A stretch of DNA of 64,000 nucleotides from Porphyromonadaceae bacterium CG2_30_38_12 (lineage in GTDB: Bacteria; Bacteroidota; Bacteroidia; Bacteroidales; Paludibacteraceae): the NCBI GenBank assembly GCA_001873635.1, contig MNZK01000059.1, positions 1-64,000 of the forward strand, in the 5' to 3' direction. Made by a program: the position numbers and the translations under genes. A model generated the notes under the pieces. The model ran no database searches and had not been told where the DNA came from. It saw nothing but the letters and a program-made list of their open reading frames with translations. Shown one piece after another: positions 39,577 through 49,478 of the stretch (position 1 is its first letter; every line of letters starts with the position of its first letter).

Positions 39577-40178
39577 ACAAATTTGCAAAACTAATTTCCA
39601 TAGTCTTTCAGCCCTTATTAATGCCTACCCTCGGGATGAGCATGCTTATTAATTTGAATGTTTTTGACACTATTCCGTCCCTATGGCGCATCATTGCTGT
39701 GGTTGGAACCTTTATTTTTACTGGTTTAATGCCCGCAGTCCCCATTTTGTTACTCATGCGCAAGGGAGAAATAAGCGATTTGTTTATCTCCAAACGGGAG
39801 CAACGAACCATGCCTTATTTATTCTCTTTTTTGGCATACGCTTTCTGGACCATGTTTTTGTTTCGTGTGCTTAAATTACCTCTGTTTATGGTAGGTATTG
39901 GCGTTGGCACAACGGCGTCTATTTTGATTATCACACTCATAAACCTGCGCTGGAAAATATCAGCCCATTTGTCGGGTATTGGTGGTTTGGTGGGTGGCGT
40001 TTTTGGCGTTTGTTATCGCATGGCATACAATCCTGTAGCCCTTCTTGTAGCATTGTTGGCAGTTTCTGCCTTGGTAGCTTTTGCTCGCATAGAACTCAAA
40101 GCGCACAGTGCAGGGCAAGTATTGGCGGGATTTACAATTGGTTTTCTTACTTCTTTCTTGCCTTGCATGCTCCTATAA
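39573..40178 (+). CDS. PAP2-like membrane protein
   Basis: Multiple TMs and 'SAHLSGIGGLVGGVFG...ARIELKAHSAGQVLAGFTIGFL'; ATGA overlap with rpoN. Confidence 0.7.
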   Translation: MNKFAKLISIVFQPLLMPTLGMSMLINLNVFDTIPSLWRIIAVVGTFIFTGLMPAVPILLLMRKGEISDLFISKREQRTMPYLFSFLAYAFWTMFLFRVLKLPLFMVGIGVGTTASILIITLINLRWKISAHLSGIGGLVGGVFGVCYRMAYNPVALLVALLAVSALVAFARIELKAHSAGQVLAGFTIGFLTSFLPCMLL

Positions 40179-40220
40179 TATTCAGACTTTTCAAATTTTT
40201 CAAAACCAATAATATAAAAA

Positions 40221-41328
40221 ATGATTACTACAGACCAACTAAAAGATGTGTTGGAGCGCGAGTCCGCGTTGAGGGGGTACCTTTGACATCGACTCGAAAA
40301 CCATCCAAATAGAAGAAGAGGAATTGCGCACCCAAGCTCCAGGATTTTGGGACGATGCTAAAGCTGCCGAAGAGCAAATGCGCAAAATAAAGGCATTAAA
40401 AAACTGGATTACTGGCTATGCAAGCGTTAAAAATGTGGTTGATGAATTGCAGTTAGCGTATGATTTTTACCGCGAAGATGCTCTGAGCGAAGAAGAAGTT
40501 GATGAAGCTTATCGATTGGCATTGGAAGAGGTGGAAAACCTCGAAATGAAAAACATGCTCTCCAAAGAGGAAGACCAGTTTGGTGCTGTGGTCAAAATTG
40601 TTGCCGGAGCCGGTGGCACCGAAGCACAAGACTGGGCAGACATGCTCTTCCGCATGTATCAACGCTGGGCTGAGCGTCAGGGCTACAAAGTAGAAATAAC
40701 GAACATTCAAGACGGCGAAGAAGCTGGTATAAAAACTGTTACCATGCAGTTTGACGGCGAAATGGCTTATGGCTATCTGAAAAGCGAAAATGGTGTTCAC
40801 CGCCTTGTTCGCGTATCACCTTTCAATGCGCAAGGAAAGAGAATGACCTCATTTACATCGGTTTATGTAGTGCCATTAGTGGACGATACCATCGAAATTG
40901 AAATCAATCCGGGCAATTTAAGCTGGGACACCTTTCGTTCGTCGGGAGCTGGTGGACAAAATGTAAACAAAGTGGAAACGGGCGTACGTTTGCACTATAA
41001 ATTCACGAACCCTGTAACCAACGCACCCGACGAAATTGTGATAGAAAACACCGAAAGTCGCTCTCAGTTTGGCAACAAAGACAACGCCATCCGATTACTT
41101 AAATCACAATTGTACGAGCTTGAACTCGAAAAACGCCGTGCTGCCAGTGCTGTAGTCGAAGCTGGTAAGAAAAAAATAGAATGGGGCTCACAAATAAGAA
41201 GCTACGTGTTCGACGACCGGCGTGTTAAAGACCATCGCACCAACTACCAAACATCCAATGTCAATGCCGTTATGGATGGTGACATCGACGCATTTATCAA
41301 AGCATATTTGATGGAATTTGAAGGATAA
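40221..41328 (+). CDS. prfB: Peptide chain release factor 2, with programmed +1 frameshift at 40284
   Basis: ATG 40221 'MITTDQLKDVLERESALRGYL' then CTT TGA C preceded by AGGGGGTAC; +1 shift gives 'DIDSKTIQIEEEELRTQAPGFWDDAK'; 'RSSGAGGQNVNKVETGVRLHY' GGQ motif. Confidence 0.95.
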
Positions 41329-41369
41329 TGCATTGAAAAATAACTTTATAGCTTAGCCTATATTCTGAA

Positions 41370-42203
41370 TTAGGAATGATAGTTTAGTAAACCGTCCATA
41401 GGACTTTGAACTATTTTTCCTAATTCAATACCGTTTTTGATAGCCGATATTTTTAATATATCTGCAAAATAATATGCCATCGAGCCGACAAAACTAACCT
41501 TCAAGTTGTTTAAAGTGTATCCCATGACATTGCGCTGAAAAAACGCATCGAAACCCGACATAACTAACTTATAGATGGATGGTTCGTTTTTGTTTTCTAA
41601 TAAAAAAGGCGTTAAACTTGCTAAAAATCGATTGGGAAAAGGCTGTTTATATACTTTTTCTAAGATAAGGGCGGGCGTAAGTTCGTACTGTTGTAAAAAC
41701 TTCTCTTTCAATGCTGATGGCACTTGATTTTTCAGGCAATCAGCCACAAAAGCTTTTACTAAAACTGCGCCACTTCCTTCGTCGCCCAATATAAACCCAA
41801 GAGGAGAAACGTTGGCTGCAATTTCAACACCATTATAATAGCATGAATTTGAGCCGGTTCCTAAAATGCAAGCTATCCCTTCGGAATGCTGAAACAAAGA
41901 GCGAGCAGCCGCCAACAAATCACTTTGTACATCAATAGAAGCATCCTGAAATCGCTGTCTGAGCGCATCGGCAACTACCGCTTTTTTTTCGGGAAACGAA
42001 CAACCTGCTCCATAGAAATAGATAGTTGAAACGTCAAAATGCTTTATTTCGGGCATCAAATGTAAGTCGATTTCAGCTCCAACTTCGTCAGAGGTCTGAT
42101 AAAAAGGATTTATCCCTTTTGTGTAAAAATGCTGAATTGCTGCACCTTTTTTCATCAAACACCAGTGCGTTTTAGTAGAGCCACTGTCGGCAATTAGGGT
42201 CAT
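41370..42203 (-). CDS. BadF/BadG/BcrA/BcrD-type N-acetylglucosamine (amino sugar) kinase-like
   Basis: 'MTLIADSGSTKTHWCLMKKG...GIACILGTGSNSCYYNG...LGFILGDEGSGAVLVKAFV'. Confidence 0.85.
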   Translation of the reverse strand: MTLIADSGSTKTHWCLMKKGAAIQHFYTKGINPFYQTSDEVGAEIDLHLMPEIKHFDVSTIYFYGAGCSFPEKKAVVADALRQRFQDASIDVQSDLLAAARSLFQHSEGIACILGTGSNSCYYNGVEIAANVSPLGFILGDEGSGAVLVKAFVADCLKNQVPSALKEKFLQQYELTPALILEKVYKQPFPNRFLASLTPFLLENKNEPSIYKLVMSGFDAFFQRNVMGYTLNNLKVSFVGSMAYYFADILKISAIKNGIELGKIVQSPMDGLLNYHS

Positions 42204-42389
42204 GTCCTGTTCTTTTTTATGAAGTGAGTATTTTAAATGTTGTTTTGCAAAATAAAGCAAAATGATTGAGCTTACCAAAATTGTTGGGTTTCAGAGCTTG
42301 GGTTTGCACTGAAATTTGAAATATTTAATTTTTTGCACTACTTTTACATCCATATACAATTTCACAGAACAAGCAACAAACGAATCAAA

Positions 42390-43862
42390 ATGAGTAATAT
42401 GGGTCATCTCTCAAAACCAATCACGTGTTTTATTAAGGCCGAAGATGCAGAGCAGGTACGTTTAACACTGAAGCAACTCGCTACTTCGACTTTCATTCAT
42501 ACCATTTATCTATTAGGAACAAATACGGATTTTCCTGCTATGGAAGGTTGCGAATTTATGCTCATCGACAGCATGACAAGCACACAAACTGTAAAAAAAA
42601 TAGCTGCACACAGCCTCACTGATTTTTCACTAATTTACACCAAAAACTCGGTACTCGAATTGGGACAATATGCCCTCGAGCGTTTTATGAAAATAGCCAA
42701 AGACACAAGCGCTGGCATGGTATATTCCGATTTTTATCAAATGGCAGAAGGTATTCGAACAAATTTACCAGTGACTGATTATCAGGATGGTAGCTTGCGC
42801 GATGATTTTAATTTTGGCTCTTTGCTTTTTTATCATGCATCAGTATTGAAAAAGGCAACTACCGAAATAACAAGCGAATTTCAATTTGCCGGTTTCTACG
42901 ATTTGCGTTTGAAGGTTTCACAACGTGCTGAAATTTTTCACATCAACGAGTATCTTTACACCGAAGTGGAATACGATACACGTAAAAGCGGAGAAAAGAT
43001 TTTTGACTATGTTGATCCTAAAAACAGCGCCATACAAATTGAAATGGAAACAGCCTGCACCGATCATCTGAAGGCAATAGGTGCATTTTTGGAGCCGAAA
43101 TTCAAGAAAATTGTATTCGACGAAATGGAATTTCCGGTTGAAGCATCGGTGGTTATTCCGGTTCGCAACAGGGTAAAAACTATCGATGCCGCTATCCGGT
43201 CGGTGTTAATGCAAAATACTACCTTCGACTTCAATATAGTAGTGGTAGATAACTTTTCCACCGATGGCACAACTGCGATAATCGAAACGCTGGCTAAAAC
43301 AAATCCACGCTTAATTCACATCATCCCATCCAGAACCGATTTGGGTATTGGTGGCTGTTGGAATGCCGGCGTGGATAGTGATTTGTGCGGAAAATTTGCC
43401 GTACAATTGGATAGCGACGATGTTTATGCTGATAAAAACACCTTGCAAACCATTGTTGATGCCTTTTACGAACAAAATTGTGCCATGGTGGTTGGCTCGT
43501 ACACCATGACAAATTTCGATATGCAAACCATAGCTCCTGGCTTAGTCGATCACAAAGAATGGACACCCGAAAATGGTAGAAACAATGCCTTACGCATCAA
43601 TGGTCTTGGCGCACCTCGTGCATTTTACACTCCTGTTTTGCGTGAGATAAAAGTGCCAAACACCAGTTATGGCGAAGATTACGCTTTGGGATTAGCTATC
43701 AGCAGAACCTATCAGATAGGTCGCGTTTACAAATCGGTTTACCTGTGCCGCCGTTGGGATGATAATTCTGACGCATCGCTCGATGTGGTTAAAATGAATG
43801 GCTATAACTTCTATAAAGATAAAATCAGAACAATCGAGTTAAAGGCAAGAAAAAGAAAATAA
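42390..43862 (+). CDS. Family 2 glycosyltransferase
   Basis: 'EASVVIPVRNRVKTIDAAIRSVLMQNTTFDFNIVVVDNFSTDGTTAIIE...FAVQLDSDDVYAD'. ATG at 42390 preferred. Confidence 0.9.
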   Translation: MSNMGHLSKPITCFIKAEDAEQVRLTLKQLATSTFIHTIYLLGTNTDFPAMEGCEFMLIDSMTSTQTVKKIAAHSLTDFSLIYTKNSVLELGQYALERFMKIAKDTSAGMVYSDFYQMAEGIRTNLPVTDYQDGSLRDDFNFGSLLFYHASVLKKATTEITSEFQFAGFYDLRLKVSQRAEIFHINEYLYTEVEYDTRKSGEKIFDYVDPKNSAIQIEMETACTDHLKAIGAFLEPKFKKIVFDEMEFPVEASVVIPVRNRVKTIDAAIRSVLMQNTTFDFNIVVVDNFSTDGTTAIIETLAKTNPRLIHIIPSRTDLGIGGCWNAGVDSDLCGKFAVQLDSDDVYADKNTLQTIVDAFYEQNCAMVVGSYTMTNFDMQTIAPGLVDHKEWTPENGRNNALRINGLGAPRAFYTPVLREIKVPNTSYGEDYALGLAISRTYQIGRVYKSVYLCRRWDDNSDASLDVVKMNGYNFYKDKIRTIELKARKRK

Positions 43863-43901
43863 GAGACAAGCGGTTTCCTTACCACTTGAAAAACCCATAC
43901 T

Positions 43902-45233
43902 ATGATTCAAAAAGAACCCATTATTCAGGTAGGAATTCTTACAAGCCCCGAAATTAAGTTTGTACTGAACGAAGCATACAGCATCGACAATAAAAAAACA
44001 TATTTCGGACATCAAAAAGTAAGTTTCCTGAATGGGAAAGTAAGTTTTGCCGGAGAACTCTATGACGAATTAATATTCTCTTCGGAACAAAAAGAGGCAT
44101 CATTCGACCTGATTGATGTGGTAATTGGCATCAGTTTTCACTGGGAACGTAAAGAAAATCAGCGCTTTGTAGGTGAGTTAAAAATAATTGTCGAAGGGAA
44201 TCAGATTACGGCTATCAACTGTGTACGGGTGGAAGATTACCTTACCAGCGTTATTTCCAGCGAAATGAGTGCCAATGCGTCCGAAGAATTATTAAAAGCA
44301 CATGCCGTGATTTCGCGTAGTTGGTTGCTGTTTCCAATGCAAGAACAAAAAGTAAAGCCAAAAGTTAAAAGTCAAAATACTGATGACTCTCAACTGCCAA
44401 CTACGAATCACATTATTAAATGGTATGAACGCGATACTCACGTCAATTTTGATGTTTGTGCCGATGACCATTGCCAACGTTATCAGGGAATTACCCGTGC
44501 TACAACTGCTGCCGTAGTGCAGGCTATTGAAGCTACACGAGGTGAAGTACTGATGTATGAAAATGAAATTTGTGATGCCCGATTCAGCAAATCATGTGGC
44601 GGTGTAACTGAAACATTTGAGAATTGCTGGGCTCCCGAAAATTTTCCGTATCTTTCCAAAATAATCGACAATCTTTCTGCTCCCGAAGGTTATGAATTGG
44701 ATTTAACCATAGAAACTAATGCCGAAAGCTGGATACGCTATTCGCCCGAAGCATTCTGCAATACAACCGATGCAAAAATATTGTCGCAAGTACTCAACAA
44801 CTACGATCAGGAAACGACCGACTTTTATCGTTGGAAAGTAACATATACTCAAGCCGAAATTTCGGAACTCTTAGTGCGCAAGTCTGGCATTGATTTTGGC
44901 AAAATTGTGGATTTAATTCCCTTAAAAAGAGGCGAATCGGCACGAATAGTTAAGCTTAAAATTGTTGGAACAAAACAAACGATAATCGTTGGTAAAGAGC
45001 TCGAAATACGCAAATGGCTTTCTGAATCGCACTTGTATAGCTCGGCTTTTGTGATGGATAAATTGGATATTGAAAACAGCATTCCACAACAATTTTGCTT
45101 GACAGGTGCTGGCTGGGGACATGGTGTGGGGCTTTGTCAGATTGGTGCTGCCGTGATGGGCGAAAAGGGCTACAAATACAACGAAATTTTATTGCATTAT
45201 TTCAAAGATGCAGAACTAAAACGAATCTATTAA
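43902..45233 (+). CDS. SpoIID/LytB-domain protein
   Basis: 'VEDYLTSVISSEMSANASEELLKAHAVISRSWLL...FSKSCGGVTETFENCW...LTGAGWGHGVGLCQIGAAVMGEKGYKYNEILLHYF'. Confidence 0.93.
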   Translation: MIQKEPIIQVGILTSPEIKFVLNEAYSIDNKKTYFGHQKVSFLNGKVSFAGELYDELIFSSEQKEASFDLIDVVIGISFHWERKENQRFVGELKIIVEGNQITAINCVRVEDYLTSVISSEMSANASEELLKAHAVISRSWLLFPMQEQKVKPKVKSQNTDDSQLPTTNHIIKWYERDTHVNFDVCADDHCQRYQGITRATTAAVVQAIEATRGEVLMYENEICDARFSKSCGGVTETFENCWAPENFPYLSKIIDNLSAPEGYELDLTIETNAESWIRYSPEAFCNTTDAKILSQVLNNYDQETTDFYRWKVTYTQAEISELLVRKSGIDFGKIVDLIPLKRGESARIVKLKIVGTKQTIIVGKELEIRKWLSESHLYSSAFVMDKLDIENSIPQQFCLTGAGWGHGVGLCQIGAAVMGEKGYKYNEILLHYFKDAELKRIY

Positions 45234-45315
45234 ACGAAAATGGTGGTTAATGGTTAATGAGTAATGGAGTTTATTTGGGACAAGAATTTATATCATTCAA
45301 AAAAAAAGATTAAGT

Positions 45316-45465
45316 TTAACCACGAAGACACGAATAATTATTAAATATACCCAATTTTTGAAACACGGAGTAAAAAATACAAGTATTTTTTTATGGTTTG
45401 TGCCTTATATAATGATAATTACCGATATGAATGTTTTTGAATTAATTTTGTGTCTTCGTGTTTAA
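45316..45465. repeat. About 150-bp inverted-repeat intergenic element
   Basis: 'TTAACCACGAAGACACGAA' (45316ff) opposes 'GTGTCTTCGTGTTTAA' (45450-45465), with non-coding AT-rich sequence between. Confidence 0.55.
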
Positions 45466-45489
45466 TTCTTATTAATAAATTAGATAAAA

Positions 45490-46797
45490 ATGAAAAACGC
45501 ACAAAGCACAAAAAAACGCTCACCATGGGCTTGGATTCCAACGCTTTATTTTGCACAAGGTCTTCCTTATGTAACAGCCATGACTGTAGCAGTTATCATG
45601 TATAAACGAATGGGAATTTCAAACACCGACATTGCCTTGTACACAAGCTGGTTATATTTGCCATGGGTCATTAAACCCTTTTGGAGCCCGTTTGTGGATA
45701 TAATAAAAACCAAGCGCTGGTGGATTATTACCATGCAACTTTTTATTGGCGCTGGTTTAGCGGGTGTTGCTTTCTTGATTCCAATGCCGTTTTTCTTTCA
45801 GGCTACCTTAGCGGTGCTTTGGCTTATTGCCTTTAGCTCAGCAACGCACGATATTGCTGCCGATGGTTTTTATATGTTGGCATTGGACACTTCCGAACAA
45901 TCTTTTTTTGTTGGTATCCGCAGTACGTTTTATCGTTTGGCAATGATTTCGGGACAAGGTTTGTTGATAATTTTGGCTGGCGCAATGGAAAAATACACGC
46001 ATGATATTCGATTGGCATGGAGCATCACTTTCTTTATCTTAGCAGGTTTTGTGATTTTTATTTTCATTTATCACCGAATTATATTACCCAAACCGATTGC
46101 CGATGTCACAACGCTCACACATTCGACAAAAGACATTTTAAAAGAGTTTGGGAAAACATTTTCGAGCTTTTTCAGGAAGCCTGGAATAAGAACGGCATTG
46201 GCTTTTCTTCTTCTTTATCGGCTGGGTGAAGCCATGTTAGTTAAAATGGCGTCTCCTTTTTTGTTGGATGGACGAGAAATTGGAGGATTGGGATTATCGA
46301 CTGAACAAGTAGGAATTGTGTATGGAACGGTAGGAATTATTGCGCTCACCTTGGGTGGTATTGTGGGTGGTATTGCAGCTTCCCACAAAGGTTTGAAATA
46401 CTGGATTTGGCCTATGGCGTTGAGTATTACTTTTCCTCATATAGCTTATTTGTACCTATCGTGGTTTTTGCCTCACAACATCTTATTGATAAATATAGCA
46501 ATAGCCATCGAACAGTTTGGTTATGGTTTTGGATTTACAGCTTACATGCTTTTCATGATTTATTTCTCCGAAGGCGAACATAAAACGGCTCATTTTGCAA
46601 TTTGCACCGGATTTATGGCTTTAGGAATGATGCTGCCGGGCATGATAGCAGGTTGGCTACAAGATTTGATTGGATATAACCATTTCTTTATATGGGTAAT
46701 GATTTGCGCACTTCCTACCTTATTAGTTATCCCATTCATCAAAATTGATAAAGAATTTGGAATAAAAAAAATGGAGAAAAAAGAATCAGCACGCTAG
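45490..46797 (+). CDS. MFS transporter, AmpG-like
   Basis: 'WIPTLYFAQGLPYVTAMTVAVIMYKRMGISNTDIALYTSWLYLPWVIKPFWSPFVD'. Confidence 0.88.
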   Translation: MKNAQSTKKRSPWAWIPTLYFAQGLPYVTAMTVAVIMYKRMGISNTDIALYTSWLYLPWVIKPFWSPFVDIIKTKRWWIITMQLFIGAGLAGVAFLIPMPFFFQATLAVLWLIAFSSATHDIAADGFYMLALDTSEQSFFVGIRSTFYRLAMISGQGLLIILAGAMEKYTHDIRLAWSITFFILAGFVIFIFIYHRIILPKPIADVTTLTHSTKDILKEFGKTFSSFFRKPGIRTALAFLLLYRLGEAMLVKMASPFLLDGREIGGLGLSTEQVGIVYGTVGIIALTLGGIVGGIAASHKGLKYWIWPMALSITFPHIAYLYLSWFLPHNILLINIAIAIEQFGYGFGFTAYMLFMIYFSEGEHKTAHFAICTGFMALGMMLPGMIAGWLQDLIGYNHFFIWVMICALPTLLVIPFIKIDKEFGIKKMEKKESAR

Positions 46798-46970
46798 CAT
46801 TTTTGTTTCACGCAATTTGCATTTATACAGACAAAAATCTGCTGTTCAATCTCTTGCGAATTATCGTGTTTAGGTTTGTGTACTATATAATCAGATAATC
46901 ATACAGTTGTCAAAACCTCATTCATCCACTTTACTTCAAATATTTTTTTTTGAAAAATCTACGTCTAATT

Positions 46971-47927
46971 ATGATAAAAGCTATTCGCTATATAGAAAAT
47001 ACTTACACATCTTTGAGCTTGGTTTCTAAAACGTTGCATCATATAAAACAACAAAAAAGCTTTGCTGCAAAATTGTTAGAGCCCCTTCTGCATGAAGTAA
47101 CAAGTTTGAAAAGCTCCGATCAGTTTGAAACAACCGATAGTGAGCGCATGATGCAATTTGCGGTTTATATTCCATCCTTTTTGGGTGAAGCGTTTTGTGT
47201 GTTGCGAGGCAAAGCCATGTCCGAGGCTGAACGACAAGCACTGACATATCTTGCAAGCATGACAGGCTTGTTCGATGACATGTTTGATGCCAAAAACGAA
47301 ACCGATGCACATATCCAATCTCTACTTCAACATCCAGCTCTGCAGCATGGTATGGCTCAACAGGAGGTGGCTTTAGTAAAGCTTTATGTACTTTTTTTTG
47401 AAAAAATTCCTGACGCACAGCCTGCACAGGCATTGATGCAAACTGTGTTTGAAGCTCAGGTTGCAAGTCGGCTTCAGGTGGAGCAGCCGCTAAGCGATAA
47501 GGACTTGTGGCAAATTACTTCCAACAAAGGGGGGCGCACCATGCAGCTATTTCGATGTGCATTCGCAGGGCAGGCTACTACGACAGAAAATCACCTTTTC
47601 TTTTTGCTGGGAGCAGCGGGACAATTGGAAAACGACATTTTTGATATGCAAAAAGATACGCTGGCAAACGTACAAACCCTTGCTACCACCACAAAGGACT
47701 TGAAACAGTTACGTGCTCGTTATTTGGAGGCTTGCAACGAGGTTGTCGCTGGCATAGAGCAAACTGATTTCAATCCAAAAAACAAGAAGAAGTTCCGACA
47801 AGTTTGTGCGATGATTACTGCGCGTGGCTTGGTTGCCATCCATTCGTACGAGCAAAATAAAAGTATTTGCGACATGGAAAAATGGCAAAATAAACTGCTA
47901 ACACTTCATTATGCTGCGCTTTTATAA
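46971..47927 (+). CDS. Class I isoprenoid biosynthesis-like enzyme
   Basis: All-alpha protein with 'MTGLFDDMFDAKNETD' (DDxxD-like) and 'AAGQLENDIFDMQKDTLANVQT' (second Asp motif). Confidence 0.65.
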   Translation: MIKAIRYIENTYTSLSLVSKTLHHIKQQKSFAAKLLEPLLHEVTSLKSSDQFETTDSERMMQFAVYIPSFLGEAFCVLRGKAMSEAERQALTYLASMTGLFDDMFDAKNETDAHIQSLLQHPALQHGMAQQEVALVKLYVLFFEKIPDAQPAQALMQTVFEAQVASRLQVEQPLSDKDLWQITSNKGGRTMQLFRCAFAGQATTTENHLFFLLGAAGQLENDIFDMQKDTLANVQTLATTTKDLKQLRARYLEACNEVVAGIEQTDFNPKNKKKFRQVCAMITARGLVAIHSYEQNKSICDMEKWQNKLLTLHYAALL

Positions 47928-47938
47928 ATACTTCAAAA

Positions 47939-48616
47939 CTATTCTTGAAGCAAATCGGGACGCAAAAGCTTTGTGCGCTCCACCGCTTGTTGATGATTCC
48001 AAGCATCAACCTTAGCCTGATGCCCCGAGAGCAAAATATCGGGAACTTTCCACCCCTTATATTCAGCCGGTCGGGTATAAACCGGCGGTGCTAACAAATT
48101 ATCCTGAAACGAATCGGAAAGCGCCGATTGTTCGTCGCCAATTGCTCCGGGAATGAGGCGAACAATAGCATCAGTCATCATTGCAGCGGGAATTTCGCCT
48201 CCTGTAAGCACATAGTCGCCAACAGTTATTTCTTTGGTAATGAGATGTTCACGTATGCGATGGTCAATACCTTTGTAATGTCCGCACAGGATAATCAGAT
48301 TGCCCATCATCGACATGCGATTCGCCATTTTTTGGTCGAACTTTTCACCATCGGGCGAGGTGTAAATTATTTCATCGTAGGAGCGTTCGCTTTTAAGTTG
48401 CGTAATAATACGGTCAATTGGTTCAATTTGAAGCACCATACCAGCACTAAAGCCAAACGCATAATCGTCCACCCGGCGATGTTTGTTCGTAGCATAGTCG
48501 CGCAGATTATGTACCACTATTTCCACCAAACCTTTGTCGCGAGCACGTCGGACGATGGAAAAATTTAAGGGACTATCTAATAATTCCGGAACAGCGGAAA
48601 GGATATCAATGCGCAT
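47939..48616 (-). CDS. trmD: tRNA (guanine-N1)-methyltransferase
   Basis: '[13 protein letters not shown]', '[51 protein letters not shown]'. Confidence 0.97.
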   Translation of the reverse strand: MRIDILSAVPELLDSPLNFSIVRRARDKGLVEIVVHNLRDYATNKHRRVDDYAFGFSAGMVLQIEPIDRIITQLKSERSYDEIIYTSPDGEKFDQKMANRMSMMGNLIILCGHYKGIDHRIREHLITKEITVGDYVLTGGEIPAAMMTDAIVRLIPGAIGDEQSALSDSFQDNLLAPPVYTRPAEYKGWKVPDILLSGHQAKVDAWNHQQAVERTKLLRPDLLQE

Positions 48617-48617
48617 A

Positions 48618-49025
48618 TTATCGTGTGTATTCAGTGTGAATTGCCAAATCGTTGAACCCATTATAAATAACATAATCAAACGAAATATGCGTGAAACTAT
48701 GAACGGTAGCTGTGCCCAATTTTAGCACTAAGTATGAATTTGGAAAAGCTTGTGGCGTAGGCATAACAGTCAGTTTTTTGCCAACTAATGTTACTTTGAT
48801 GTCGTAATCGCCTTCCGTACCCATATTATGAAAATTGCTTATCAAATACACAGTGCTATCATTTTTAGTTCGATAAATATCGACTCCATAAGTTCGTTGA
48901 CCTTGCGAAGAGGTTTCCGTACAATTCCACCCCCCTTGGATATTCTTAAAGCTTACTGGGTCATTTCCTCCACATGCCATGCAGGTTGCTAAGCAAATAA
49001 TAGCCAACATTCTGACAACTTTCAT
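48618..49025 (-). CDS. Hypothetical lipoprotein
   Basis: '[24 protein letters not shown]' lipoprotein signal; start at 49025. Confidence 0.6.
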   Translation of the reverse strand: MKVVRMLAIICLATCMACGGNDPVSFKNIQGGWNCTETSSQGQRTYGVDIYRTKNDSTVYLISNFHNMGTEGDYDIKVTLVGKKLTVMPTPQAFPNSYLVLKLGTATVHSFTHISFDYVIYNGFNDLAIHTEYTR

Positions 49026-49478
49026 TTGGTACTGCTTTCGCTCAACTAACATTTGGATTCGTTTTTTGCAAAGATACAATATTTTCGGTGCTGGATATAA
49101 ATTTGTTAACAAAAAAAGAGTTTCCATGCTTAACCCATTTTGCAGCCCTCTACCGTCAATCGGTTAAAAAAAACAGTTAAAGTTAAAGTTATAATTACTG
49201 TTTTAAATCTGTTTCGTATAAGTTTTCGGCTAAAAAATGAGATAATATATTGTTATTCAGATATATCATGTTTCCCAAAATCATTTGTAGTACGCAAGAG
49301 CTTATTGACCAGAAATTGAGAAAGTGATTACTTTGCATGCTTTTTAATTACTTTTTTAGAAAAATAAAAACATAAGGTCAAATTGAAGAAACAAAATAAA
49401 ACTGAAAACAAATCCCCATTTTGTTCATGACAGCTATTTTAACAAGTAAACGAGTGCTCGTTTAATCGAAAAAGTTGT

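Noticed and set aside
40261-40320. In-frame TGA near the start of prfB as evidence for a pseudogene
   Set aside because: Context AGGGGGTACCTTTGAC is the standard programmed +1 frameshift site and the downstream frame is fully conserved.
49448-49463. AAACGAG-TG-CTCGTTT palindrome as a regulator operator
   Set aside because: Single short palindrome next to decayed genes; no second copy or intact regulator to support it.
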